Position numbers and translations under genes: made by a program | NCBI GenBank assembly: GCA_900073065.1 | Contig: FJOG01000068.1 | Location: 124,001-188,000, forward strand | Length of the DNA: 64,000 nucleotides | DNA from: Phialocephala subalpina | Taxonomy: Eukaryota; Ascomycota; Leotiomycetes; Helotiales; Mollisiaceae | Direction: 5' to 3' | Part shown: positions 32,556 through 45,869 of the stretch, piece after piece | Position numbering within the stretch: position 1 is the first letter of the stretch | Layout of the letters: each line of letters begins with the position of its first letter | The notes under the pieces: model-generated | What the model was told of the DNA's origin: nothing | Database searches by the model: none | The model's input: only the letters and a program-made list of their open reading frames with translations

Positions 32556-33634
32556 CTAATGCGTCCCATTCACAACAGCCTTTGCACCTCTAAACACTTT
32601 GTCCGGGATTTTCTCTTCCTCTTCCACAAGCACGCCCATCGTTTCAATTGTCCACTTCTGCATCTTCTCATTCGCAGGCAAATACGGCTTCCTTGGGTAG
32701 AAAGTCTTCGGATCCGTCAAACCAATCTTCTTTCCAGCAAAGTATCCCGCAGCATATTTTGTCAATGCCAAACTTTTCTTACACGCCCACTCGGCATTGG
32801 CCACCACCTCCTGCAGCCTCTTCGCTTCCTCCTTCTCGCCTGCCATCCACAAGTCATAGACACGAGCTGTTGATTTCGGGAATACGTTTGCCATTCCAGT
32901 TACACATCCTACCCCTCCAGCCTCGAGAGTTGGGAAGAGGAAGTCGGACGATCCACCATAGACACCGAATTGTGCTGGTGTGAACTTGGACGTTAACCGA
33001 ACCGCTTTCCCGACATTTCCGCATGTCAACTTCACGCCGACAATGTTGGGATGAGCAGCCAGAGCAGAGAGATCATCACTATTCAAGTCGATACCTGAAG
33101 TGACACCCGGGAACTAAGCACGAAGTCAGCAAGTACCCCATCTCACGAAAGTCTCGACGGTTTCAGACATACGTTGTAAATCACCACAGGCAAAGGACTC
33201 GCATCCGCCACATCCCTATAAAACCCCAACAACGCCTCTTCCGTAACACTCTTTGCCCAAAAACTAGGCGGCAACAACAACCCAAAACTCGCACCGGCTC
33301 TCGCCGCATCTTCTGCGAGTTGAATGCTCTCATTCGTGCTCTGGCCTGAGATGCCCGCCACAATTGGATAATCTGGAACACCAAGATCGGTGACTGCTTT
33401 CCGGACTGTCTGGATGACGGAAACTTTCTCTTCAGAGGATAGGAGGACAGCTTCGCCGTTGGTACCTTGGTAGACGAGTCCGTGTTGGCCGCCCCGAACG
33501 AGAAATTGGCAGTGTGCGTACATGGCGGCGAGATCGATTTCTTGACGGGCGGTGGGCTTGTACAGACTTATTACGGGGCAGTAGACGCCGTGAGGTAGGG
33601 GTTTTGCTTTAGGTGGGATGTTTGATTTCTGCAT
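32556..33634 (-). CDS. DHDPS-family aldolase (class I)
   Basis: Start ATG 33634 (MQKSNIPPKAKPLPHGVYCP); one intron (about 33172-33115) joins VVIYN to FPGVTSGIDL; stop TAG 32556-32558; about 340 residues. The TIM-barrel family marks are present: GTNGEAVLLSSEEKV (substrate carboxylate site), PVVIYNVFPGVTSG with the active-site Tyr, and VGVKLTCGNVGK with the Schiff-base Lys. Family members include dihydrodipicolinate synthase, 4-hydroxy-2-oxoglutarate aldolase and 2-keto-3-deoxy-sugar-acid aldolases. Fungi make lysine by the aminoadipate route, so lysine synthesis is unlikely. The genomic neighbours favour cleavage of a keto-deoxy sugar acid to pyruvate plus an aldehyde. The aldehyde could be reduced by the adjacent AKR. 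Confidence 0.9.
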
Positions 33635-33850
33635 GGTGAGAGAGTATGCGAAAGTTCACATCAATTGTGCTGTAAAGAAGATATCCTGGGACGGTCTGCT
33701 CTTCAGATCAAGCTATGGAAAATAACGAGAATCACTCGGATTCTGCAAGGCAGGTATGAAATTATAGTCTATTAGGGTATATGACTTCGGAAACATTCAA
33801 AATACTCTGCCTTTGATGTTGCATATTCGTAGGTAGCTATACCGACAAGA

Positions 33851-33879
33851 GTGGAGGGGTCAAGTACCCCGCGGTGGGG
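33851..33879. promoter_or_regulatory. CreA-type boxes above the aldolase
   Basis: GTGGAG 33851-33856, CCCCGC 33867-33872 and GTGGGG 33874-33879, 217-245 bases above the ATG. The last two form an inverted pair around one base. Two more (CCGGGG 33999-34004, GCGGGG 34009-34014) lie further up. Confidence 0.45.
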
Positions 33880-34014
33880 CGGCAACCCACTTCACGCGGC
33901 AAGAAGTCCGTCGGGCAATAAGTCCGCGAAAAGCCTATGTTATTTCAAAGGCAAACACATCACGATCTTAGGGAACAAAACAAAGGTTTCGCGCGGGACC
34001 GGGGCGAGGCGGGG

Positions 34015-34654
34015 GCGAAAAATACTCTCATGTTATAAGGAGGCCGACTTCAATCACCAGCAATTTTCAATACAAATATGAAGGTTGCGGTCAGAGGTGC
34101 TTAGACCACAGGGTATTCGGGCTGATCCTAGGTACGCTGTGTCGCGAGTGCCACCCTGAACCCAATGAGAATCCAGCGGTTGAGAGCCTGGGTATCTTCT
34201 TCTCCAGGGTACTTCGGCTATTGAAGTCCTGCAGTCCGGTGAGTTTTGACCGAGACCTTTGTAACCTTACTCTGCATTATCATGCAATTTCCCAGAATAA
34301 GACCTGCTTTGCCATCACAATGATTAAGCTCACCTCGGTGTGAAATAAATCCTAATCACGATCCGAAAGCTGAACAGTCCTCGGGTGACCGCCTCCTGTC
34401 TGTGGTCAAACGAGCAAGCAAAATAAGTATATTGCTGTCATTTAGGAACATAGGTTAAGGAGAACCGGGCTAAGTTCATACTTCAAAAGTAATCGCACCT
34501 CAAAATCCTTCAAAATTCAAATCATGTTGGAAATAGGTATCAAGTTGTGAATTGACGTAAAGTTAGATTAGAGGTCGTTTACTCTCCATACATGAAATTG
34601 GAAATAGGTCAGCTGTTCCCGACTTGTGAATTACGAAATCCAAAGGATCGAGGC
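34015..34654. other. Intergenic, no gene seen
   Basis: AT-rich sequence between the aldolase promoter and the 3' end of the esterase. It holds one imperfect direct repeat (ttggaaataggt at about 34526 and 34598, each followed by a ttgtgaatt segment). No coding frame is supported. Confidence 0.4.
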
Positions 34655-36898
<2,244 letters not shown>

Positions 36899-38870
36899 TC
36901 TTGCTGGCAGAAAATAACTTAAGCTTGTATATAGATTCGAAAAGTTTGGAGTAGAGAAAGGAATCTGCCCAATCTTTATCAAGTCTGATCTATGGTGTCC
37001 AGCAAGTTAATGGCCCTAAAGAGGAGATCCAACATCATCGTCTAGGCTATGGTAGACATGGAGGGCTTCTCGTACTCGCATATCTTGGTGATGGGAGGAG
37101 CTTTGCTGGTAAGGGGTACCATGTTATTGTCGGACTGCAAAGGGAGCAATTTGACGACTCTCATGTCGATCACAACGCTTAACGCGGGGTTTGGCTGGCT
37201 ACAAGCATTCTGGGCGGGGTTAAAGGGAGGACAAATCGCTTATGATGGGATCTTTCGTCGGCATTTCCCGCTTTATGCATATGCTACGGAATGTAAATTT
37301 TCCGTTCGCACGGCAGTTCTGTGTAATCCAACATTCAATGGTGAATATCAAAAACTCATAAGAACTTAGAGTTTGAACCGTGCGCGTACCTTAATAAGAC
37401 AGGACAGAAACCGTGCCTCGGCCCGGTTACTGTACAAGGAATTTAGGGTTGATGTCATAATAAGGTCAGGTACCCTGGAGGATCCAGATGTGCAGGAAAA
37501 TAGTTATTCCTGTTGCAGACAGAAACAGCCCCTCGTCTAAATGGTTCGAAGTCAGAATCCCAAACAACCGCCTGGGCACTGTACATTCATTTTAAGCCAC
37601 GAATGAGGACATGGACATAGTTAACCAGCGCCAAGTTGTGCAAGTGCGATTTGGCCCGAGAGGAGAAGAATTGGAGGATTAAAATGAATCAAGGATACGA
37701 CAGAACGATGCAGTTGTGGCCGCTAGGACGTCCATGACGATAGGATTGAAACACAGAGAGCACACAGATACGGCCAGCAGAACATTGGAGTGCTTGAAAT
37801 CATCCCGTTCGCTTCTTAGTCAAATTCGACGAAGCCAGACTGTAACGCTAAGCATGGGCGTGGCAACGAGACGAGGAGATCGAAAGTCTACGCGCCAGTT
37901 TCTCCTTATGAGTAGCCAAACATGCTGAAAAGGTAGCAACAGGGAAACCCATTTCAATAATATAGATTAAAATAGTTCAACTATACGTGTGCTATCTCAC
38001 CATGTCACATACTACCATAGATTGAAGAAATTTGTGCTATCTCGACAGCCCGAAGCGACTTTAGCATCAAATGTATGAATTGTTAACTGAATTCGAAAAT
38101 AAAAACCTAGTTCTGTAGTTATTTACTTCTCGAGACGAACTCGAGCCCCTAAAATAAGGTCTTTTCAAATCTATTTTCGATTTGTCATTAATTCAAGCGC
38201 TTAAGAATGATTTCTCGTCATTCTATCGGCAATACTGTTTTTGGATAACTATAATCTAATGTAAAAGCAAGTTGCTGTTTACCACTTGATCATACTTCAA
38301 ATTCTTGTTTTCTCCAAAAGTTTCTTGCTTTCAATTTCTTCCCTTTCTCGGTAACTACTACCGTTGCAAAACTCCTCGGCCGAACTTAAGTTGAACAAAT
38401 TTATACCTCCAGCAACCTTCTGCAAGCTCGGCGGCAACGAACTTGAATTTCCTTCAACCACAATGCGGACTTATCTTCTATAGCCATGGTAAATCCCTCC
38501 GAAGTCCTTAGCTGTATTCTCTCCACAAAATGAGGCGAAGCCGATGCTGACTACAGTCAACTTAAGCAAGGTTGACGATCACCGTGTGATTTTGATGTCA
38601 GTCTTTGGGTTTTTGTGCATAGATCGTCTGCCCCTCAAAAGTTTGAAGCGTGATGTTGCGATGTCCAATAGTGCCAAGACTTTCGAGTTTGCGCCGCAAT
38701 ATAGCGTAAACCATCTTAGCACTACTCTAACCCTTAAATATTTTGAGAATACCTTACGAAATCGGCGGGGCGACGGGATCAAATATGGAGTACGTGTCTA
38801 TTTGTGGAATGACTGGGGCAACACGACGGGCAATTTTTAAGACTTCAAGAGAATTTCTACGGCTCTCAGA
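36899..38870. other. Gene-poor AT-rich stretch, 2 kb
   Basis: No frame with a recognisable motif or splice support; the 106-codon frame at 37049-37369 has no domain. From about 37930 to 38500 the sequence is clearly AT-rich. I see no transposon ends. Confidence 0.4.
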
Positions 38871-38873
38871 GAG

Positions 38874-38880
38874 TATAAAT
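38874..38880 (+). promoter_or_regulatory. TATA box of the small cysteine-rich gene
   Basis: TATAAAT at 38874-38880, followed by a pyrimidine-rich, C-rich leader (cttcaacctcctccaacc), about 135 bases above ATG 39015. This layout is typical of strongly expressed fungal genes for small secreted proteins. Confidence 0.5.
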
Positions 38881-39014
38881 ACAGCGCTTCAACCTCCTCC
38901 AACCTCCATCAACACTCAAGCCATTCTCGCAGGTCAACCAGGACAACCCACTTCACTCTTCCACTCTTCCAATCTTCAAATTTCAATCTCCCACTTGACC
39001 AAGCCACCATCACC

Positions 39015-39239
39015 ATGCAATTCAGCTCTGTCCTCCCCATCCTCGCCTTCATGGCAACCACCATCACGGCCCAGAACAATATCGGCGCCTCATGTAGCCC
39101 TGACGGAAGCTACAACTGCTGTAACGACTTCGGCAGCATCTGAGTCTGCAGCCAGGGCGCGTGGGTGCTTGCTGCCAACTGCCCCGATCAGTCTTGTGCT
39201 CTTCCGGCTGGGTACACTTCTCCTTTCTGCTCGCAGTAA
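39015..39239 (+). pseudogene. Small cysteine-rich secreted protein, single in-frame TGA
   Basis: From ATG 39015 the frame gives a signal peptide (MQFSSVLPILAFMATTITAQ) and the start of a compact Cys-rich domain (ASCSPDGSYNCCNDFGSI). It then hits TGA at 39141-39143. The same frame goes on for 31 codons (VCSQGAWVLAANC, CALPAGYTSPFCSQ) to TAA 39237-39239. Seven Cys lie in about 50 mature residues, four of them beyond the TGA. No plausible intron removes the stop: the only GT...AG pair would be about 31 bases long. A strong-looking TATA box and leader remain. The gene is therefore a recent pseudogene, a sequencing error, or a readthrough candidate. Proteins of this shape are often secreted apoplastic or effector-like proteins, but I know no named family for it. 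Confidence 0.7.
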
Positions 39240-40463
39240 AGAGATTTCAGCAGCCAGGATGCAGGGTACCGGTTCTTCCCTTTACCGTCTCGTTGTGTTC
39301 TCTTTTCTGTTCTTGTGTTAATCATTTTAGGAGCGTCAAAATGGAGAGGAACAGGAACGAAATAACACAGGGCCTTGAATCCCCAAATGGAGGAGATTAT
39401 TCCAAAATTTAGCGTCTGAAGTGCCAGAAAGTGACAAATGTCCAGTACAGCTGTGCACCAGCGAATACGCACTGTCGCATGTTTTTTGCAATCTTTTTTG
39501 CAGCTTTCAGTGGGTCGATGCGCTGAAATTTAGTGGTGGTGCACTGGAAAGCCCTGAACTAGCCATTCGCGGATTAAGCGAGGGAGGCCCCCTTTTCCGA
39601 AAGGCGGGGGTTAAGATCGCTAAATACTGGCCGCCCATTTAGTCTAGTGTCGTCGTTTAGCTTGTGGAGTTTCGCCGGTTTTCCTTGGGCTTTTTGTAGC
39701 ACTTCTTGATTCGTGATGTCCGATTTGAATAGATGGTGTAACTATTAATACCTATGAAGCTGGATTGATCCTCCAAATACGTCCTGATTCATCCTTATAA
39801 ATGCTCTGTATCTCCATCCATTCCATAAAAGTTGTAAACCTCTTAAACAAATTGATCATTTTGATCAGCGTTAGCAATCTCCTAGCCTCACCCAGACTTT
39901 CAGAGCCCACTTTCCGAGATAAGGACGACGGTTGGCTAATACCAAGATCCTGTAGTATCTAAGCCTGGTCTAGCCTCCTCAATTGTCCTTGACAGGCTAA
40001 GGGATTTATTTAAAACGTTGATTTCGGTTTAATTGACATTTTATTAACGTCGGTAGAAGATAGCTTGGTTAATGTAAAAATCTCGAGAACCTTTTGGATT
40101 ATGATCTTTTGAAACCTTCGGACCCACCCTCAGGTATATCAGCATCCATAAAGATATGAGTAAAGAAGCCCATCAAAGTCTTGCGCCTGCTCACGCTGCG
40201 AAATGTTTGAAAGCTAATCAACGAATGCCTGTATTGGTCTGTACCGGACTATATCACGTAAGACCAAATCTGTTTACTTTTGTTGGCAAAGAGAGAGGAC
40301 TATTCTCGAAGGGAATATTGTAACAATCAGCGCTTGAGTTGACATCTTTGAATATTAATTGCGAATCACTCGTCCAGTCTAGGCTGGCCCAAGTGTCAGG
40401 AGAGAACGAAATTGAGTCGATGACTATAGCTAGCTAAGATATTTCTCGCAGAAGCTGACGTCC
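39240..40463. other. Intergenic, 1.2 kb, no gene seen
   Basis: AT-rich sequence after the cysteine-rich gene. Short frames only (for example 39421-39642), without motif. No repeat or transposon end is recognised. Confidence 0.4.
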
Positions 40464-40649
40464 CTACTTCAAAGAGTATGCGCTTTGGATCACAGTCACA
40501 ATCAGAGACCAACTGGCTATGACGACACAAATAGCCATGCCATATTCAGTCAAAGAGAACTTCATATTCACATCTCCTGTGACTCTGTCCTCCATTCTCC
40601 TGCTATATAATCTTCGAAGATTTCTCGTCTTTCGCAGTTTCTCCGCCAT
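40464..40649 (-). CDS. Possible 61-residue single-pass membrane protein
   Basis: ATG 40649 to TAG 40464. The N terminus is strongly basic (MAEKLRKTRNLRRLYSRRME). It is followed by one hydrophobic stretch of about 20 residues (GMAICVVIASWSLIVTVIQS). A basic leader plus one membrane helix is a believable small membrane protein, but a chance frame in AT-rich DNA is equally possible. No homologue comes to mind. Confidence 0.25.
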   Translation of the reverse strand: MAEKLRKTRNLRRLYSRRMEDRVTGDVNMKFSLTEYGMAICVVIASWSLIVTVIQSAYSLK

Positions 40650-41568
40650 CCATCGTCACTGCAACATTTCAACTTAGGCTTCAACGTAAGAACCTTAAGC
40701 TAAAACTACTAGTACAAACCTAAATACCAATACAATCAATCGAGAACTTGAAAACGTCAAGTAACAGACCTCAAAGCACAGAAGAAAAATGGAAAATGGA
40801 AGCAGGCAATGTAAATATTGCCAAGGCTGGTTCATGTCCCTGCTTATGGCCTTCTCAGGTCTGCAGGGCTATCCCAAGGCTTGTGCTGCCTGTCGGAAAA
40901 ACCACCCAGTCCGTGACTGGGTTGAGCCGATTCCAGGATAGTGAAGCTGATAAGGATTTGAAGGGGCGTGGCTCTCTTGGCAGCAGATCTGGGCTCAGGT
41001 GGTGAACCAGTCGGATCGATAGTGCCTTCGGAGACTCATATTGTTTTTGCATGAGTTTGCATGGCTTTGAGGGGCGGAAGAGCAACTTGCATGGCTTAAA
41101 AGACAGAAGATCAACTTTGATAATTAATATACATTATTGAAACTGCGACATGATTCAATCTTAAGATCGACTCGAATCCCGTGACTTGATAATTCTAAAT
41201 AAGTGATTCAGACATGAAGTCCCGACGACATTGAAAGTTGATTCACGGCTAAGACTAATCAAAAGCCCTCGTAACTGTGATGGAGCAAATGCTTTGTGCC
41301 TGGCTTAGTGATGCACACTGCAAGTTTAGCGATTCAAACCCCGAAAGTAAGGAGATGAGCCCTGGAAATCGAGGCATATCGCTTGAAATCCAGCGCCTTC
41401 AGGCCTTGAAGGACTTCTCGTTTGAGGCGGGCTCCTTATGCTCTACCCGTAACACTGATCCGAAAAATACGCAAAGAGCAAGTGCCCAGGAGAGTTAATG
41501 ACACACGTTGATGCTTTTGAAGGATCATAAGGTGATGTTCAATGAACTACGTCCAAAGGCCCGAGGGC
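40650..41568. other. Intergenic, no gene seen
   Basis: Short frames without motifs on both strands (40748-41005, 40855-41085, 41277-41498). Nothing structural until the solo LTR. Confidence 0.35.
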
Positions 41569-41573
41569 ATGAG

Positions 41574-41765
41574 TGTTGTGGTCTGAGGCCTCTACGCCAC
41601 TAGTGGCGTGGAAGGCCCTAGAACCACAGGTTAACGTAAGCTGTGGAAGGCCCTACAGGGCCCTAAAGCCTATAAATTCAGCGTACTTGTCCACTGTAGA
41701 ATTAGAATAGTCAGTCTTTATAGCACACTTCAATTTATCACGCTAGCCCGAATTTATCCGCAACA
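41574..41765. mobile_element. Solo LTR of an LTR retrotransposon
   Basis: A 192-base element bounded by TGTTG (41574-41578) and CAACA (41761-41765), the short inverted ends of an LTR. It is flanked by identical 5-base target duplications, ATGAG at 41569-41573 and ATGAG at 41766-41770. Inside are a perfect 16-base palindrome (acgccactagtggcgt, 41594-41609), a direct repeat gtggaaggcccta, and a TATA-like tataaat at 41671-41677, as expected of an LTR promoter. No internal retrotransposon sequence or second LTR is present, so it is a remnant of LTR-LTR recombination. Read as TGTTG...CAACA on the plus strand, but the orientation is not proven. Confidence 0.85.
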
Positions 41766-41811
41766 ATGAGATTGGTCTAACTGGATCACGTGGCTCGATG
41801 CATGACCTGAG

Positions 41812-41975
41812 TGTAGTGGAGCAACCGTTACGTAGGCAGGCCCTCTCATGTAACGGTGGCCCTGCCTACCTAAGCCGGAGATTAAAAAAACCCGGAAGCC
41901 GTGAGTGGTCAAATTCCTCCCTCGGCTTAATATGAGAGCCGACTCGGTGCCGAGTCGACGGGTTACTCGGCTCGC
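41812..41975. mobile_element. Possible second LTR fragment with hairpins
   Basis: Sequence beginning TGTAGTGGAGCAACCG holds an imperfect hairpin (gtaggcaggcc at about 41832, ggccctgcctac at about 41862) and a short palindrome (gactcgg-tg-ccgagtc at about 41940-41955). The TG start and early hairpin resemble a copia-type LTR 5' end, but I find no matching CA end or target duplication. It is only 46 bases from the solo LTR. Confidence 0.3.
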
Positions 41976-43362
41976 CATTTTTGAGGATATACTTCGAGAG
42001 AATCGAGATGCTAGTATACAAATACAAAAAATTGCGTAAGAATATTATTTATAGTTAAAAAAAAAACGAGTTAAAAAAAATGTGTTTTAGTGAATTTAGA
42101 CGCGCTAATATACGCATACTCGTATCTCCTCTTTTAGTTTCAAGTAATTACTTAGGCGGAATATATCTTCACTTTCGGGATCTTATAACCCGGTCTCTCG
42201 GTGACTTGAGACACTGCCGAACGACATGTTGGAGAGCCGCAGCCAATCAGCGAAGCTCAATTCGGATGCAGCGTATTGTTGAAGTCAAGCATAACTTTAT
42301 GCTCAAGTTCATGCACTTATGTACTGTAATTACATTTCTTTCGTGTTCGTATGCAGTGCAACGACGATCTGTTAATCCAAGACTATGCATGGCTTGGAAT
42401 GACGATGTACGGAGGTTGTTCTTACAGGGTGTGTTCTGTAGCGAGTGGACGGTAGGCCTGAACGGATAGGAATACGGCGATTGTGAGCCTGGAGATCAGC
42501 GGCTTACAGGGCACTTCAGTGGCTCGAGCGCTAAAGTCCGTCACTTTTGAAACAGATCTTCGTACGAAGGAAACAATGGATGTATCCATGGATAAATAAT
42601 CGCTGTCATAATAAAATTCACGTTCCGGCTGTGGCGTTCCAAGAGATTATCGTCAGAACTCAATCTTGCAGCAACTTTTCTTGTGCCTGGGAAAATGGTC
42701 GTACTGTACGTGAATCCTGCATCAGTCTTGGAGGCTATGGCGCACGGGAAGGATTGACCCACTAGCGCCGGCAGTCAAAATGCCACTTTTTGGCTTTCGT
42801 CTTCGTCTTTCCTTACCATCTCGTGTTCGTATGCAAGCTGCGACGGCTCGACTCGTGAACTCTTTCTCCCAGCACTCAACGGCACATTACAGATCTGAAT
42901 CTGATGGCTCGAATAAATATGCACCGGTTCGGTCGGAGACATCCAGTGCCGAAGCAACTCCAGTTGACAGATTGCGGAGAAGAGGAGACATCGAATGAAA
43001 CGTCGACAAATACGAGTACGGAAGACTTTTAACCTGGGTGATCGAGGCGAAACATCGTGCCAGACGAATCAGAGCACATATATAAGAGATCATTCTCGGA
43101 GAATAAATGTGGATGTGACGACGCTGCGGGAACGGAAGGGACCTTCCAGTCTCAAAGTATGCAGAGCAAATCAAGTGACAGGCTCAAATATACTTCCAAG
43201 CTTGCGTTTGCTTAAAGGACGTGGTATGGAGCGTTTTCTCTTTCTTTGTTAAGTACCCCTCCTACTCGAACTTCTTCAACTTGTCATAAAGTTCAAGCCA
43301 ACTGCTTGTTTGGATACCCCTTAGCCACTTCCTTACAACGTCTTTCTTTATCTGCATTAAAA
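41976..43362. other. Intergenic, 1.4 kb, no gene seen
   Basis: Two poly-A runs (about 42057-42080) and several frames of 60-130 codons without motifs (42080-42469 being the longest). The right end is the P450 promoter. The AT-rich part next to the LTR remnants may be old transposon DNA. Confidence 0.35.
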
Positions 43363-45119
43363 ATGGCATCTCAATCGAAACTAGCCTCTGGCGACCTTGT
43401 GGCGTTTGTCTTGGGCTCGCCATTACTGCTTAGTGGTGCTACACTCCTCGTCGTCATCTCTGTCATTCGTTTCCTACTCACCCGTCCCAAGAAGCTGGAT
43501 TTGCCTGTTGTTGGGGCCAATGGCAAGGATCAGAGACAAGATTTGGTGGAAGGAACTCTCAAAGTAAGTACAAACGTATATCAATACACAAGTCATCGTA
43601 CTAATTGCAAACCAGTACCCAGAAAGCCCCTACATAATTCCGACAGCGCCCGCCCTCGTTATCCTCCCAATATCAGTCATTGATGAAGTCCGAAACCTGC
43701 CAGAGAACAAAGCCTCGTTCATGAAGGATATTCGACGATCATTCTCGTCCAGACACACGGGAGTCGGAAACGAGACTGGGCCAGAGCTGATACAGGCAGT
43801 CAAGATCGATCTTACGAGGCACATTGCCAGCACACTCGATGATCTGCAGGACGAGATCAGATATGGGTTTGACAAGGAACTCGGGCCGTGCGAGGACTGG
43901 ACACCGATACCACTTTATCACAAGATCACACGCATCGTTGCACTACTGAGTGGACGTGTCTTCGTTGGTCGACCCCTCAGCCGCGAAGAGGAATGGATCC
44001 AGGCGACGGTGGCATACACATTCTTCTGCATGGAGGCCAAGAATGCTATTAACGCTTACCCAGAGTACCTTCGAGGGATCGTCGCTCCATTCATCAAGGA
44101 AGTAAAGAGTCTCAAGCACTTCAAGAAGAGGGGAAGCGATCTTATGAAGCCTATGCTCGATGCCCAAGGGGTGAAAGAGAGGAATGAGAAACTTCTTAGT
44201 GGTGACAACATTGATGAGCAAGGCACCATGATCTCTTGGATTATGAAGCACAGCAACGAGAATGATCGCTACGATCCTTTGAAGCTAGCAAGCAATCAGA
44301 TGGGTCTCTCTATGGCTGCAATCCATACCACATCTATGGCAATTACAGCAGCTATCTACGATCTTGCGGCGAATCCGGAACACATCCAACCACTTCGCGA
44401 CGAGATCCAGCAAGTAATTGACGAAGATGGTCAAGATGTTGACGGTGATGGCTTCATGAAGCTCAAGAAATCAAGCCTGCCCAAACTCTGGAAGCTCGAC
44501 AGCTTCCTGAAAGAAAGTCAACGCTTCACTCCTCCGGGCCTGCGTAAGTAATCCTTTACTTCCAGTTTTTTTTTTAAGTTCTTTCTGTTGTCCCCAAGGG
44601 CCTGAGTGCATATGCTGACAATAATTTTCAGCCGCCAACGTCCGCGTTACAACTGCTCCGCTTACCCTTTCAACAGGCCACACCCTCCCTACCGGAACCC
44701 GCTTCGGCTTTTCCGCGTGGGCAATCCACAACTCCCCATTCACCTCTCAATTCGCGCCCGTTCCCGCCACCGCCTCAACACCTACCCACATCCCCGCTCC
44801 GCCCTCAACCTTCGACGGATTCCGCTACTACAAGCTCCGCGAAATTCCTGGCAACGAAAACAAACATCAATTCGTCACCACTTCTCCAGAATCTCTCAAT
44901 TTCGGACATGGCAATCATGCTTGTCCAGGACGATTTTTTGCCAGTAACGAAATTAAGGTTGTGTTGATTGAGTTATTGAGGAGTTGGGAGTTTAGGTTTA
45001 AGGGCGATGTTGGGGGGAAGGGAGGTGCGGGGTTGAGGCCGGAGAATTGGTTTGGGGATATGACTTGTACGCCCAATACCATGGCCGAGATGGAGTTTAG
45101 GAGGAGGAAGTTGATTTAG
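43363..45119 (+). CDS. Cytochrome P450, ent-kaurene-oxidase-like
   Basis: Start ATG 43363 (MASQSKLASGDLVAFVLGSP), with an N-terminal membrane anchor (LLLSGATLLVVISVIRFLL). Intron 1 (about 43565-43615) joins LVEGTLK to YPESPYIIPT; intron 2 (about 44546-44631) joins PPGLP to ANVRVTTAPL. Stop TAG 45117-45119; about 535 residues. Marks: the I-helix LSMAAIHTTSMAITAAIYDL, with the Ala-Ala-Ile-His-Thr-Thr variant usual in the ent-kaurene-oxidase-like fungal clan; the K-helix LDSFLKESQRFTPPG (ExxR); and the heme loop LNFGHGNHACPGRFFA with the Cys ligand. It is an ER-bound monooxygenase needing P450 reductase. Relatives work on terpenoids, indole diterpenes and other secondary metabolites. No terpene synthase, PKS or NRPS is nearby, so it is probably not part of a compact biosynthetic cluster. 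Confidence 0.93.
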
Positions 45120-45869
45120 AGGCGAAAGGTTAGATGTTCAGAGACTTCATTGCATTTCGAATTCGAATCAGCATGCTCGGTATCCCGGCCTTACCCGGAT
45201 ATTCTCAGGCTGGGCGGGGTGTGCATCTCGACCAATGAAAGTTAGGGTGGAGGGAAGGAGGTTCAGAAACTCCAAGGCAGGCTGAGAGATTGAAACTTGA
45301 GATCGCTTTCTCCACGGCTTGGGGTGCCTTCGATTTGAGATTATTTGCTGCTCGCATCGAATTATCGTTGTTGGTTACTTGTCATATCATACTTTTTCCA
45401 TCCTTTGTGTTCTCCAACTCCCAGCCCGATCCTCTCAAGTGGTCAGGCAAGGTTGGGCTAGAATATCTCGCAATCCAACAATGCTGGGACTGAGGCTGCT
45501 CTTCCATTAAAAGAAATGCATCATTTTCGCGATGAAGGAAGCATGGCGAGACTTTGAGAGTATTCGAGAGCAATGGTCTCGGAGCGCGTATATCATGCGC
45601 TGTTCGAGGTGACAGAGGGCTTCGATGTCCCGAAAAGCGACCTACTGAAGTCTATGGCATATGTTAGGACTAATCTTAGAGAGGTGACAGCAGAGCAATC
45701 AAGTAGAATGTACCTGTAATAACGGATCAGACGCCGCTCAAAATCCAATTCGAAGTCCTTTTCATAACCCCTCCAAGTGTTCCCTGTCGCTTGAATTGCT
45801 CATCTGAAGGATGAAGTGAACCCCCTATTCCGAGCTTGACAGAACCGAGCTCATTGGCAAGCACATCAG
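45120..45869. other. Convergent intergenic region
   Basis: The 3' ends of the P450 and the HET gene face each other. A minus-strand frame (45727-45972) overlaps the HET C terminus in another frame and has protein-like composition, but no start of its own; see the rejected list. Confidence 0.35.

Noticed and set aside
37049..37369. 106-codon plus-strand frame
   Set aside because: No motif, no splice signals and no codon pattern unlike intergenic sequence.
41160..41190. tRNA B-box-like sequence (gactcgaatcccg)
   Set aside because: No A box at the right distance and no cloverleaf could be built. A similar ggttcgaatcg at about 61108 fails the same test.
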